A DNA stretch of 64,000 nucleotides from positions 3,386-67,385 of the forward strand of contig DASXOJ010000051.1 of the NCBI GenBank assembly GCA_036494465.1. Direction: 5' to 3'. Source of the stretch: CAJCJE01 sp036494465. GTDB lineage: Bacteria; Actinomycetota; Actinomycetes; Mycobacteriales; Pseudonocardiaceae. Both the position numbers and the translations under genes were made by a program. The notes beneath the pieces were generated by a model, which saw nothing but the letters and a program-made list of their open reading frames with translations, searched no databases and was not told the DNA's origin. Shown here piece after piece: positions 48,716 to 57,338 of the stretch. How positions within the stretch are numbered: the stretch's first letter is position 1; each line of letters opens with the position of its first letter.

Positions 48716-49828
48716 ATGTCCGTGCTGCCCTTACCGGACCGGTTCGTCGGCGGAGAGCTGCTCGGGCGAGGGCCCGGGACCGAGGTCTACCGCGCGCACG
48801 ACCAGGTGCTGGACCGGCCGGTCGCGGTGAAGGTGTTCGCGCCGGACGCGGATCCGCTCACCAGGGAACGCATGGACCGCGAGGGGCAGGCGCTGGCGCG
48901 GCTCGGGCATCCCGGGCTCGTCGCCATCTATGACTGCGGCAGCTACGAGTTGCGGCCCTACCTGGTCATGCAGCTGGTGCTCGGGCGCACCCTCCAGGCG
49001 CAGTTGATCGAGGGGCCGCTGCCCGTGCCGACCGTGCTCGAACTCGGCCTCCGGCTCGCCGATGCGCTCGCACACGTGCACGGACGCGGCGTCGTGCATC
49101 GCGACATCAAGCCGTCCAACGTCTTCCTCGACGAGACCGGGCAACCCTTCCTCGGCGACTTCGGCATCGCGCTGCTGGTCGGCCAGACCCGGTTGACCAG
49201 CTACGAGGAGATCGTCGGCACGCCCGCCTACCTCGCGCCCGAACAGGTGCGCGGCAACGTGATCGGCCCGGCGGCGGACATCTACGCGCTGGGCCTCGTG
49301 TTGATCGAATGCCTCACCGGCGAGATGGAATACGCGGCGGACAGCAAGGCCGAGGCGGCGCTGGCCCGGCTCAGCCGCGCACCGGGCATCCCCGCCGCCC
49401 TGCCGCCGCGGCTCGCCGAACTGCTCCGCGGCATGGTCGACGACCAGCCAGGGCACAGGCCCACGGCGCGGCGTTGCGCGGAAGAGTTCGCCGCACTGGT
49501 CGCGGGCGAAACCCAGCCGATGGCCGCGCCGCGCAACGCACACCGGCGCGGGCTCGTCGTCGCCGCCGGTGCGTGCGTCGCCGCCGCGGCGGCCGCGGGA
49601 GCATTGGCCATGTTCACCCCGACCACCCCAAGCAGTCCGGTCGGCACGCCCGTCGCGGCGACGCCCGCCAGCCCGCCGACCACCACGCCGGTCCTCGCGG
49701 TGCCCGCCGAGCACCCGGTCGCGGCCACCACGCACGCGGGCCACACCAACCCACCCGCGACGCAATCCAAGCCGCCCGGCCAGTCACACGGGCACGCCAA
49801 GAAACCCAAGAAGCCCAAGAAGAACTAG
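48716..49828 (+). CDS. Membrane-anchored Ser/Thr protein kinase (PknB-like)
   Basis: 370 residues. The Hanks kinase domain (about 10-265) has the glycine loop GELLGRGPGTEVYRA, ATP-binding Lys39 (VAVKVF), HRDIKPSN with Asp130, DFG with Asp148, and APEQ. One TM span at about 279-300 is followed by an outer Pro/Thr-rich stalk ending in KKPKKPKKN; there is no folded sensor domain. ATG 48716 has GAGGAGG 6 bases upstream. The adjacent PQQ-propeller remnant suggests a former kinase/sensor neighbourhood. Confidence 0.92.
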   Translation: MSVLPLPDRFVGGELLGRGPGTEVYRAHDQVLDRPVAVKVFAPDADPLTRERMDREGQALARLGHPGLVAIYDCGSYELRPYLVMQLVLGRTLQAQLIEGPLPVPTVLELGLRLADALAHVHGRGVVHRDIKPSNVFLDETGQPFLGDFGIALLVGQTRLTSYEEIVGTPAYLAPEQVRGNVIGPAADIYALGLVLIECLTGEMEYAADSKAEAALARLSRAPGIPAALPPRLAELLRGMVDDQPGHRPTARRCAEEFAALVAGETQPMAAPRNAHRRGLVVAAGACVAAAAAAGALAMFTPTTPSSPVGTPVAATPASPPTTTPVLAVPAEHPVAATTHAGHTNPPATQSKPPGQSHGHAKKPKKPKKN

Positions 49829-49849
49829 CCCAGCGAGAACGCCGCCGGC

Positions 49850-50120
49850 GCACCCGGTCCAGAGCTGGTCGGCGGCGACGAGCAGCGCGTTGCCGTCCAC
49901 GCCGACCGGATCGCACGCGGAACTGCCCGGTAGCTGCGTCGTCCACTTCTGCTGGCCGGTCTTGACGTCCAGCGCGACCACCTTGTTCGCCCAGGCCGGT
50001 GTTGCTGTCGCTCGCGCTGCCGTACATCAGCAGCATCAGCGCCGCCGTCGACACGAACTGGGCGCCCAGGATCCCGTCGCCGCCCGCGCCTTGGGCGTGC
50101 CCACGATCTGTCCTCCCGGA
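49850..50120 (-). pseudogene. Remnant of a PQQ-repeat beta-propeller gene
   Basis: In the 326-base space between the kinase and the lipoprotein gene, the minus strand encodes GGDGILGAQFVSTAALMLL-MYGSASDSNTG in one frame. A +1 shift near 49995 then gives ANKVVALDVKTGQQKWTTQ and LPGSSACDPVGVDGNALLVAADQLW. The DVKTG..KW pattern is a PQQ-like propeller blade. No start, stop or full domain remains, so it is a decayed C-terminal fragment. Confidence 0.7.
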
Positions 50121-50154
50121 TCGAACGATCCTCCCCAGGGGAGGCACTTTTAGC

Positions 50155-50772
50155 TCAGAACACCAGTACGCCCTCTGTGGACGGCTGCAACGTGCCGACC
50201 TGGACCGATGTGATGTCGAACTCGTAGTAGCCCTGCTTCTTGCCGTCCGTGCCGATCACGTTGGCCGCGACCTCGGTCGTCGCGCCGGGCGCCGTGACGT
50301 CCAGGGTGGTCGCCACGAAGGTCGAGTCGCTGCCCTTGTCGCCGTTCGTCCACTTGACACCGGCGAACGCGGTGCGGCCGGGCTGCAACGTGATCGCGGT
50401 CGGCGCGCCCGGGACGGTCGCCTTCTTCACCGGCACGGCAACGGTTTCGTTGGCCGCGTTGCGGAAGGTCAGCGTCGGCCAGCCGTTGATCGACGCCGCG
50501 GTCTTGCCGCTGTTGGTGATCGCGAGCAGGCCGAGGCCACTCTGCTGGATGGTCAGGTCCACGCTGAACTGCCCTGCGGTCGCGGATGCCTTGGTGCTGC
50601 TGGTGATCGGCGTGTCGGCGACCTGGTTGTTGGTCGTGGTGGCCGGCGCGCTCGCGGTCGTCGGCTGGCTGGTCGTCGTCGAACCGGACGCGCTGCTGCC
50701 CGAGCCGCACGCGGCCAGACCGGCCAGCACTGTGCAGGCGAGGACGGGCAGGACAATGTTGGAGACGCGCAT
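50155..50772 (-). CDS. DUF4232-like lipoprotein
   Basis: 205 residues. Signal peptide with lipobox LAAC (Cys22), then a Ser/Thr/Gly-rich linker (about 23-60) and a beta-sandwich domain (FSVDLTIQQSGLGLLAITNSG, ITLQPGRTAFAGVKWTNGD) that fits DUF4232, a secreted domain common in actinobacteria. It should be anchored to the outer face of the membrane. Function unknown. It lies downstream of the aminotransferase gene on the same strand with a 90-base gap. Confidence 0.85.
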   Translation of the reverse strand: MRVSNIVLPVLACTVLAGLAACGSGSSASGSTTTSQPTTASAPATTTNNQVADTPITSSTKASATAGQFSVDLTIQQSGLGLLAITNSGKTAASINGWPTLTFRNAANETVAVPVKKATVPGAPTAITLQPGRTAFAGVKWTNGDKGSDSTFVATTLDVTAPGATTEVAANVIGTDGKKQGYYEFDITSVQVGTLQPSTEGVLVF

Positions 50773-50862
50773 GGCGGGGAGCTCCGTTCCGATCGGGACG
50801 CTTCATCGGCAAAGACGTCCCTATCCCGGACGGGTTGCGTCCGCAGCACGGAGATCCGGATT

Positions 50863-52146
50863 TCACCCGGTCGTGGCGTCGGCGATGGCCTGGTCGAGAA
50901 TCTCCAGTCCCAGCGTGAGTTCGTCCTCGGTCGCGGTCAGCGGTGGCGCGATCCGGAACACGCCGCCCATGCCGGGCAACTGCACGATGTTCATGTGCAG
51001 ACCCAGGTCCAGGCAACGCCGGGTGATCCGGGCGCCGAGCTCGTCGGTGTTGTCGGCGTCGAGTTCCAGACCGACGAGCAGGCCGCGACCCCGGATGTCG
51101 CCGACCACCGCGTGCCGGTCGGCGATCTTGTCGAGTCCGGCGCGCAGGAACGCGCCGAGTTCGGCGGCACGCTGGTCGAGCCGGTCGCGGATCAGCACGT
51201 CGAGCACGGTGTTGCCGACGGCGGCGACGAGCGGGTCGGCGACGTGGGTGGTGAAGAACAGGAAACCGCGCTCGTGCGCCTGCTGCTCGATCTCGGCGCT
51301 GGTGACGACCGCCGCGAGCGGCAGGCCCGCGCCGAGCGTCTTGGACAGGGTGAGGATGTCGGGGACGATGCCGTCGCGCTCGAAGGCGTACCAGTTTCCG
51401 GTGCGGCACAAGCCGGTCTGGGCTTCGTCGAGGATCAGCAGCATGCCGCGTTCGCGACATTTCTGTTGCAGGGCGGCGAAGTAGCCCGGCGGCGGTTCGA
51501 GGATGCCGCCGGAGCTCAGGATCGGTTCGACGATGCAGGCGGCCAGGCTGCCGACGGACTGCGCGTCGATGAGGTCGAAGCCGAAGTCGAGTTGGCGCTG
51601 CCAGTCCAGGTCGCCGTCGGGCGTGGTGAAGTCGGGGCGGTAGGTGTTGGGGGCCGGAATGGCGAAGTTGCCGGGCGCCGTTGGTCCGTAACCCTTGCGG
51701 CCCGCGCTGTAGGTCGCGTTGGCCGCCGCCTGGGTCATGCCGTGCCAGGACCGGGCGGAGGACACGATCTCGTGCTTGCCGGTGACCAGTTTCGCCATCC
51801 GGATGGCGGCTTCGTTCGATTCGGCGCCGGTGGTCAGCAGCAGGACCTTCGCCAACGGCTCCGGGAGCGTGTCCGCGAGGCGACGAGCCAGGTCGACGAC
51901 GGGGCGGCTGAGCATGCCGCTGAACAGATGGTCGAGCGTGGCGACCTGGCGGGTCACGGTGGCCACGATCTCCGGGTGTGAGTGCCCGAGAATGGCGCTC
52001 ATCTGGCCGGAGGTGAAGTCGAGGATCCGGCGGCCGTCCTCGGTGTGCAGGAAGCTGCCGCCGGCGCTGGCGATGATCTCGGGCGTGAACGTGCCGGGGC
52101 CCGCGTAGCGGATGAGGTGGCGCTCGGCGTCTGTCCAGAAGCTCAT
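50863..52146 (-). CDS. Class III PLP aminotransferase (dialkylglycine-decarboxylase-like)
   Basis: 427 residues of fold type I. LTTGAESNEAAIRMAKLVTG, IVEPILSSGGI, LILDEAQTGLCRTG and the PLP Lys in LSKTLGAGLPLAAVV are clear. The motif set is close to 2,2-dialkylglycine decarboxylase and related aspartate-aminotransferase-family proteins. ATG 52146; the frame runs on upstream only as antisense of the LysR gene. Divergent from that LysR regulator, which probably controls it. Substrate unknown. Confidence 0.9.
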   Translation of the reverse strand: MSFWTDAERHLIRYAGPGTFTPEIIASAGGSFLHTEDGRRILDFTSGQMSAILGHSHPEIVATVTRQVATLDHLFSGMLSRPVVDLARRLADTLPEPLAKVLLLTTGAESNEAAIRMAKLVTGKHEIVSSARSWHGMTQAAANATYSAGRKGYGPTAPGNFAIPAPNTYRPDFTTPDGDLDWQRQLDFGFDLIDAQSVGSLAACIVEPILSSGGILEPPPGYFAALQQKCRERGMLLILDEAQTGLCRTGNWYAFERDGIVPDILTLSKTLGAGLPLAAVVTSAEIEQQAHERGFLFFTTHVADPLVAAVGNTVLDVLIRDRLDQRAAELGAFLRAGLDKIADRHAVVGDIRGRGLLVGLELDADNTDELGARITRRCLDLGLHMNIVQLPGMGGVFRIAPPLTATEDELTLGLEILDQAIADATTG

Positions 52147-52202
52147 GCCATCGACGCTAAGTGCGGCCGAGCGACGCGTCCAGCTCACAATTCCGGCTGT
52201 CG

Positions 52203-52221
52203 TGTTCGGCAGAACCGAACA
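52203..52221. promoter_or_regulatory. LysR-type operator
   Basis: TGTTCGG (52203-52209) and CCGAACA (52215-52221) are perfect 7-bp arms around CAGAA. It includes the T-N11-A pattern expected of LysR sites and lies in the gap between the divergent aminotransferase and LysR genes, directly before the LysR start. Confidence 0.7.
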
Positions 52222-52233
52222 ATGATGCTGGGC

Positions 52234-53133
52234 ATGACGTTGAACCCGTGGCGGTTGCGGCTGCTGAGCCAGTTGGACACCTACGGCACGGTGCGTGCGG
52301 TCGCGCAGGCCGCCAACATGAGCGCGTCGAGCGTGTCGCAGCAGCTCGCCGTACTGGAGGCGGAAACGCACACGCAGCTGCTGGAACGCACCGGACGACG
52401 GGTCCGGTTGACGCCGACGGGGTTGATCCTGGCGCGCCGCGCGCGGGCGATCCTCGATCACATGGCCGCGGTCGAGGCGGAGCTGCGTGGGCTGGGGGAG
52501 GAGCCCGCCGGGCTGGTGCGGCTGGGCGCGTTTCAGAGCGCGGTGCACTCGCTGGCGGTGCCCGCCGTGCGACGGCTGTCCGACGCGTATCCGCACCTGG
52601 AGGTCGAGGTGCTCGAACTGGAGCCGCACGCGAGCATGCCCGCGCTGCGCGGCGGCGAGGTGGACGTGATCATCACGACGACGGATTTCGTCGAGCTGCC
52701 GCTCGGGCCGGACGTGGACATCGTGCCGCTGGCGACGGATTCGATCGTGCTGCTGGTGCCGCCGGATCATCCCGCGACCGGGCGCGGTCCGGTGGATCTG
52801 GCCGCGTTCGCGGACGAGCCGTGGGCGTTCGACGTGCCGGGCTCGTACATGGCGACGCTGGCGACGCGGTTGTGCAGGCAGGCGGGGTTCGAGCCGAGGG
52901 TGGTGTGCCGGTTCAGCAGCGTGATGTTGATGTTGCAGCACGTCGAGGCGGGGTTGTCGATCACGCTGCTGCCGAGCCTCGCGGTGGACGCGAGGTACGG
53001 GGTCGCGATGCGGCCGTTGGCGGCACCGGTGACCAGGTCGATCACGGCCGCGGTGCGGCGCGGCTCGCCACGCCGGGCGGCGGTCACCACGGTGTTGGAG
53101 GCGCTGCGCCAGGTCGGCGGCGACGCACCGTGA
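52234..53133 (+). CDS. LysR-family transcriptional regulator
   Basis: 299 residues. N-terminal winged HTH LLSQLDTYGTVRAVAQAANM followed by SASSVSQQLAVLEAE, and the effector-binding domain (VRLGAFQSAVHSLAVPAV, GEVDVIITTTDF, LGPDVDIVPLATDSI). ATG 52234 (MTLNPWRLRLL) gives the common LysR start; ATGs at 52222 and 52225 are in frame. It is divergent from the class III aminotransferase and preceded by a perfect inverted repeat; the ligand is probably that enzyme's substrate. Confidence 0.9.
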   Translation: MTLNPWRLRLLSQLDTYGTVRAVAQAANMSASSVSQQLAVLEAETHTQLLERTGRRVRLTPTGLILARRARAILDHMAAVEAELRGLGEEPAGLVRLGAFQSAVHSLAVPAVRRLSDAYPHLEVEVLELEPHASMPALRGGEVDVIITTTDFVELPLGPDVDIVPLATDSIVLLVPPDHPATGRGPVDLAAFADEPWAFDVPGSYMATLATRLCRQAGFEPRVVCRFSSVMLMLQHVEAGLSITLLPSLAVDARYGVAMRPLAAPVTRSITAAVRRGSPRRAAVTTVLEALRQVGGDAP

Positions 53134-53148
53134 ACACCTATGCAAACC

Positions 53149-53168
53149 GTACGTACGTACTGTATGGT
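53149..53168 (+). promoter_or_regulatory. Promoter with GTACGTACGTAC palindrome
   Basis: A perfect 12-base palindrome (53149-53160) lies in the 16-base spacer between TGCAAA (53141-53146) and TATGGT (53163-53168). Start of transcription would be 1-2 bases before the GTG of the RraA-like gene, so the mRNA is probably leaderless and the palindrome an operator. Confidence 0.55.
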
Positions 53169-53176
53169 CTCGGGCC

Positions 53177-53800
53177 GTGACCGATATCAACGCGTTTGCC
53201 GCCATCCCGCCGACCACCTTCGCCGACGTGCTCGGTCGCGAACAGGTGCTGGACATCGGCATTCGGCCGTTGTGGCCGGACGTGCCGCGCATTGCCGGAC
53301 CCGCGTTCACCGTGCGGGTACCGCCGGGCGACAACCTGATGGTGCACGCGGCGATCTACCGTGCGGCGCCCGGCTCGATCATCGTCGTCGAAGCCGGTGA
53401 CGTGGACTACGCGGTCGCGGGCGGCAACGTGCTCGCGGTGGCGAAACGCAATGGCATCGCCGGGTTCGTGGTCGACGGCGTCATCCGCGACCTCGCCGAG
53501 GCACGGGAAGCGGGCATGCCGGTCTTCGCCCGTGGCGTCATCCCGATTCCGGGCGTCAAATCCGCCGTGCTGTCGTTGAACGGCACCGTGCGCTGCGGCG
53601 GCGTCAACGTGACCGGGGGCGACATCGTGGTAGCCGACGAGGAGGGGATCGTCGTCACGCCGCTGGCGCGGCAGCAGGAGATCCTGGCCAAGGCGCAGGC
53701 GAAGTTGGCCAAGGACGAGGCGGAAACCCTGGACGAGTGGGAAGCCGCGCACCGCGCCAAGATCGGCAAGCTGCTCGCCGAGGGCGGTTTCACCGGCTGA
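53177..53800 (+). CDS. RraA-like protein (aldolase/RNase E inhibitor fold)
   Basis: 207 residues. TTFADVLGREQVLDIGIRPL, GPAFTVRVPPGDNLMVHAA, AGGNVLAVAKRNGIAGFVVDG with VIRD (catalytic Arg-Asp of the aldolases) and GDIVVADEEGIVV are RraA-family marks. The presence of G.N.......G..G.V.DG.IRD fits 4-hydroxy-4-methyl-2-oxoglutarate/HMG aldolases, divalent-metal dependent, better than an RNase regulator. GTG start, probably leaderless. An epoxide hydrolase follows on the same strand. Confidence 0.85.
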   Translation: MTDINAFAAIPPTTFADVLGREQVLDIGIRPLWPDVPRIAGPAFTVRVPPGDNLMVHAAIYRAAPGSIIVVEAGDVDYAVAGGNVLAVAKRNGIAGFVVDGVIRDLAEAREAGMPVFARGVIPIPGVKSAVLSLNGTVRCGGVNVTGGDIVVADEEGIVVTPLARQQEILAKAQAKLAKDEAETLDEWEAAHRAKIGKLLAEGGFTG

Positions 53801-53867
53801 GCCCCGATCCTGCCGCGCACGAGGGGTCGGGGCAGGATTGGCGGTGTCGCCGACGAAGGGAACCATC

Positions 53868-54818
53868 GTGTCCATCGCGCACCGCGAGGTGTCCGTCAAC
53901 GGGATCAGCCTGCACATCGCCGAGGCCGGGGAGGGCCCGCTGGTGTTGCTGCTGCACGGCTGGCCGGAGAGCTGGTACTCCTGGCGACACCAGTTCGCAC
54001 CGCTGGCGGACGCCGGATTCCACGTGGTGGCACCGGATCAGCGCGGGTTCGGCGCGAGCGAGTGCCCGGAGCGCATCGACCGGTACTCGGTGCTGGACAT
54101 GGTCGGCGACGCGGTCGGCCTGATCAAGGCACTGGGCGCAGCTGACGCTGTCGTGGTCGGGCACGACTGGGGTGCGCCGGTCGCCTGGCACACCGCGTTG
54201 CTGCGCCCGGACCTGGTGCGCGGCGTGGCCGGCCTGAGCGTCGCGCCGAACCGGCGACCGCCTGCGCACCCGCTGACGATCCTGGGCCAGCACTTCGGCG
54301 ACGGCTTCTACCAGATCTACTTCCAGGAAGTCGGCCGCGCCGAGGCCGAACTGGGCGCGGATCCGACATTGACGTTCCGCAAGATCCTCGCGGGCCGACC
54401 CGCGCACGCCGACCTGCCGCCGATGGTCGTCGGGCCGAACGACACGGGCGTGCTGGACGCGTTGGTCGAACCGGAGGTGCTGCCGGACTGGCTCACCGAG
54501 GACGACATCGCGGTCATGGTCGAGCAGTACGCCAAGAGCGGCTGGCGCGGTGGCCTGAACCTCTACCGCAACATCGACCGGAACTGGGAGCTGACCGCCG
54601 CCTGGGACGACGCGCGGATCACCATGCCGTCGCTGTTCATCACCGGTCAGCGCGATGTGGTGCGCGGCTTCGGGGACCCGAACTTCCTTGACCGGCTGCC
54701 CAAACAGCTGCCCGGGTTGCGCGGCATCGTCGACCTGCCGGACACCGGCCACTGGACCCAGCAGGAGCGCCCCGCCGAGGTCAACAAGGCGCTGCTGGAG
54801 TTCCTCGCCGGTCTGTGA
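53868..54818 (+). CDS. Epoxide hydrolase (alpha/beta hydrolase fold)
   Basis: 316 residues. HGWPESWYSWR (oxyanion HGxP, 30-33), nucleophile Asp100 in GHDWGAPVAW and catalytic His295 in DTGHWTQQERP identify an epoxide hydrolase rather than an esterase. Lid tyrosines such as in FYQIYFQE fit. It opens epoxides to diols in the cytoplasm. GTG 53868 has GAAGGG 7 bases upstream; a TTG at 53838 is less likely. Follows the RraA-like gene by 67 bases and converges with a DHA2 exporter. Confidence 0.92.
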   Translation: MSIAHREVSVNGISLHIAEAGEGPLVLLLHGWPESWYSWRHQFAPLADAGFHVVAPDQRGFGASECPERIDRYSVLDMVGDAVGLIKALGAADAVVVGHDWGAPVAWHTALLRPDLVRGVAGLSVAPNRRPPAHPLTILGQHFGDGFYQIYFQEVGRAEAELGADPTLTFRKILAGRPAHADLPPMVVGPNDTGVLDALVEPEVLPDWLTEDDIAVMVEQYAKSGWRGGLNLYRNIDRNWELTAAWDDARITMPSLFITGQRDVVRGFGDPNFLDRLPKQLPGLRGIVDLPDTGHWTQQERPAEVNKALLEFLAGL

Positions 54819-54822
54819 TCCG

Positions 54823-56268
54823 TCACCAGCCGCCCTTGTGTTCCGGGACCAGGAACACCAGCGGCGTGATCAGCACCAGCAACCCGGCGAAGATCATGAA
54901 CGTGTGCGCCTGGGCGATGCCCGGATCGCCGCTGCGCGCGAGGATCGCGGTGGTCACGGAGACCGCGACGATGGCGCCGGACTGGCGGAACATGCCGCGC
55001 AGTCCGGCGATCGCCGCTACCTGATCCGGTGCGAGTTGCAAGCTCGCGTTGTTCGACGCGGGCACCGACAGGCCCATGCCGCACCCGGTGAGACCGGAGG
55101 AAATCGCCAGCCACAGGTACGGCGAGAGCGGTGGCGCGCTGGCCATCGCGAACAGACTGCCCGCGACCGCGAGGAACCCAGCGATCATCGGCAGCCGGTA
55201 ACCGGTGCGGCGCAACGTACTCACCGCGATCCCGGCGACGCAGATCATGCCCACCGCGCGAGCCGTCAGCAGCGTGCCCGCGCCGAGCGCCGCGATGTGG
55301 AAGCGATCCTGCGCGTAGAGCGGCACCAGCGCCGCGAAACCGAGCGCCGCGGCGCCGTAGAACAGGTTGATCACGTTCATCACGCCGAAACCGCGACCAC
55401 GCAACAGCCGGAACGGGATGAACGAGTTGGCGTAGCGCCGGGTGTGCCGCACGAACAGGTAGAGCGTGACCGCGGCGACCAGTTCAGAGCAGAGGAAAAC
55501 CGGGTCGTAGAGCGGAATCGGGCCGCTGCCCAGATAGGTGATGCCGAACATCGCGGCCAGGATCAAAAAACCGAGCAGGCTCACCCCGCGCACGTCGATG
55601 CGGCTGGTGGTGCGCGGCGCGCTGGCCGGTACGAACTTGACCACCAGCGCGATCAACACGATGCCGATCGGCACGTTGACCAGGAAAATGCCGCGCCACG
55701 ACCAGAAGGCGACGAAGACGCCGCCGATGATCGGACCGACGATGCCGCCGATCGGCAGGATGCTGGTGAACATGCCGATCGCTTTGTCGCGCCGAGAGCC
55801 GAAGTGATCGGCGACGATGCCGGTCGCCGACGGCATGAACGCGCCGCCGCCGAGCGCCTGCACCATGCGCAGGCCGACGAGCAGGTAGATGTTGCCAGCG
55901 AAGCCACAGGCCAGCGACGCCACCGTGAACACGACGGCCGAGATCAGGAAAACCTTCTTCCTGCCGTACATGTCGCTGATCTTGCCTGCCATCGGCATGG
56001 CGAGGACCTGGCCGAGCGCGTAGATCGTGATGGTCCAGCCGCTCCAGTTGATCTGCGCGTGCAGTTCGTGCTGGATCGCGGGCAACGCGGTGGCGACGAT
56101 CGTCTGGTCGACCGAGGCCATGAACAAGGCCATCGAGACGATGAAGAAGACCAGTCTGCGCCGGGGGAGCGCACCCTCGGGCTCGGGTGCCGGGCCGTTT
56201 CTGCGGAGAAGCCGGAGCGGGCGACGTGGCAGGGCCTGTTGACCTGGGATGTCGTCCACGGCGCTCAC
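54823..56268 (-). CDS. MFS multidrug exporter, DHA2 family, leaderless
   Basis: 481 residues from GTG 56268; a TTG at 56301 lies within the promoter. About 14 TM spans with ASVDQTIVATALPAIQ (TM1), KISDMYGRKKVFLISA, PIGGIVGPIIGG (motif C region) and WRGIFLVNVPIGI, the standard marks of EmrB/QacA exporters. The N-terminus is an unusually long basic cytoplasmic stretch (RPLRLLRR). The mRNA should begin within 2 bases of the start codon. An inverted repeat in the promoter implies repression by a regulator that is not adjacent. Confidence 0.9.
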   Translation of the reverse strand: MSAVDDIPGQQALPRRPLRLLRRNGPAPEPEGALPRRRLVFFIVSMALFMASVDQTIVATALPAIQHELHAQINWSGWTITIYALGQVLAMPMAGKISDMYGRKKVFLISAVVFTVASLACGFAGNIYLLVGLRMVQALGGGAFMPSATGIVADHFGSRRDKAIGMFTSILPIGGIVGPIIGGVFVAFWSWRGIFLVNVPIGIVLIALVVKFVPASAPRTTSRIDVRGVSLLGFLILAAMFGITYLGSGPIPLYDPVFLCSELVAAVTLYLFVRHTRRYANSFIPFRLLRGRGFGVMNVINLFYGAAALGFAALVPLYAQDRFHIAALGAGTLLTARAVGMICVAGIAVSTLRRTGYRLPMIAGFLAVAGSLFAMASAPPLSPYLWLAISSGLTGCGMGLSVPASNNASLQLAPDQVAAIAGLRGMFRQSGAIVAVSVTTAILARSGDPGIAQAHTFMIFAGLLVLITPLVFLVPEHKGGW

Positions 56269-56276
56269 GTACGACC

Positions 56277-56305
56277 ACTGTACTTGCCTATCGGCAAGCA
56301 ATCAA
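56277..56305 (-). promoter_or_regulatory. DHA2 exporter promoter with operator in the spacer
   Basis: Minus-strand TTGATT (56305-56300), 17-base spacer, TACAGT (56282-56277). The spacer carries CTTGCC and GGCAAG arms (56283-56298) around a 4-base centre, so a bound repressor would block both promoter elements. Confidence 0.7.
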
Positions 56306-56357
56306 CACCCATCACCCGTTGGTGCGTTCCCGGTCAGCTTTGGTCGGCAGCGCTGGG

Positions 56358-57164
56358 TCAGCTGTTCGCGGACAACGTCCACGGCCCGTTGCACGAGTAC
56401 CGCACCGACACCTGGACCGCACCCGGCGGAATCGCGATCGGGCCCGGCCGGTTGTTGCCGACCACGAGGTTGTCGACCTCGCCACCGACGCCGTTGAAGC
56501 CCGAACCAGGGGGAGTGGCGCCGAAGTACATGATCGCCGTCGCGGTCAGCTGGACCCCGTAGCCCGTGTGCAGGTAGAGCTCGGTGCAGCCCTTCACGCC
56601 CATCTCGATGTGCGAGTCGGACGTGGCGTCGGTGAGGTGGACCTGGTACGTGGGCACGTCATCCTCCGTGGGAGCAGGGTCGACACCGGGCCAGTAGTCG
56701 GCGACGACGGAGTTGTCGTAGTTGCCGCCGGACCCGTGCGCCGGATCGGCGTACTGGTGTGCGACGGCGGTGTATCCGACACCGCCGACGGTGATCGAGG
56801 GAAGGTTCTGGAGGTTGTTCCAGTCGGCGATCCAGAAATGCGGCACCGCGACGTTCGCCGACACGCACGCGTTGATCGCGGCGGCCCAGACCGAGGACGA
56901 CAGATAGACCGACGGTTCCTGCCCGGCCGTACGCGAGGCGTTCACCCAACCCGGCACTTCACCAGGTGTGGCATCGCCGCTTTCCACGTCCAGCACGTGG
57001 ATTCCCCGGCCGTAGGCAGACGTACTCGGCGTGATCTTCACCTGAACCGAATTCGGGAACCGCGCCCAGGCTTCCGGTGGCCACGAGTACCTGCTCGGTG
57101 CCACATAACCACCGACAACCGGGGTGTCAACCGGAATGGCCTGCCACGTCACCGAATCCTTCAT
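56358..57164 (-). CDS. Phage-type GH25-like (lysozyme-like) protein
   Basis: 268 residues from ATG 57164; GTG 57179 or 57182 right after AAGGAGG is also possible. VVGGYVAPSRYSWPPEAWARF, GIHVLDVESGDATPGEVPGWV, PHFWIADWNN and HQYADPAHGSGGNYDNSVVAD resemble a GH25-like domain found in actinophage lysins and scattered actinobacterial genes. The DVE and IAD-W acids would be catalytic. A C-terminal domain (about 180-268) is unrecognised. No signal peptide is seen. Isolated here with no other phage gene. Confidence 0.7.
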   Translation of the reverse strand: MKDSVTWQAIPVDTPVVGGYVAPSRYSWPPEAWARFPNSVQVKITPSTSAYGRGIHVLDVESGDATPGEVPGWVNASRTAGQEPSVYLSSSVWAAAINACVSANVAVPHFWIADWNNLQNLPSITVGGVGYTAVAHQYADPAHGSGGNYDNSVVADYWPGVDPAPTEDDVPTYQVHLTDATSDSHIEMGVKGCTELYLHTGYGVQLTATAIMYFGATPPGSGFNGVGGEVDNLVVGNNRPGPIAIPPGAVQVSVRYSCNGPWTLSANS

Positions 57165-57305
57165 CTGCCGGATGATCACCACCTCCTTTTTCGTTGAGAC
57201 CGAACGAAAGTGATGCGCGGCTCCCATGATGCGGCGCGGGCGCGGGCGGTGTGGGCGAAACGAAGCAATTGGCACGAGTCGGTTCCCGCTCGGCGCGTCG
57301 GTATC

Positions 57306-57329
57306 ATGCCCGGAAGGTCAGTCGGGCAT
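57306..57329. promoter_or_regulatory. Inverted repeat ahead of marR
   Basis: ATGCCCG (57306-57312) and CGGGCAT (57323-57329) are perfect arms with a 10-base spacer, ending one base before the GGAGG of the marR gene. It may be the MarR operator or an mRNA hairpin near the ribosome site. Confidence 0.45.
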
Positions 57330-57338
57330 GGAGGTGTT

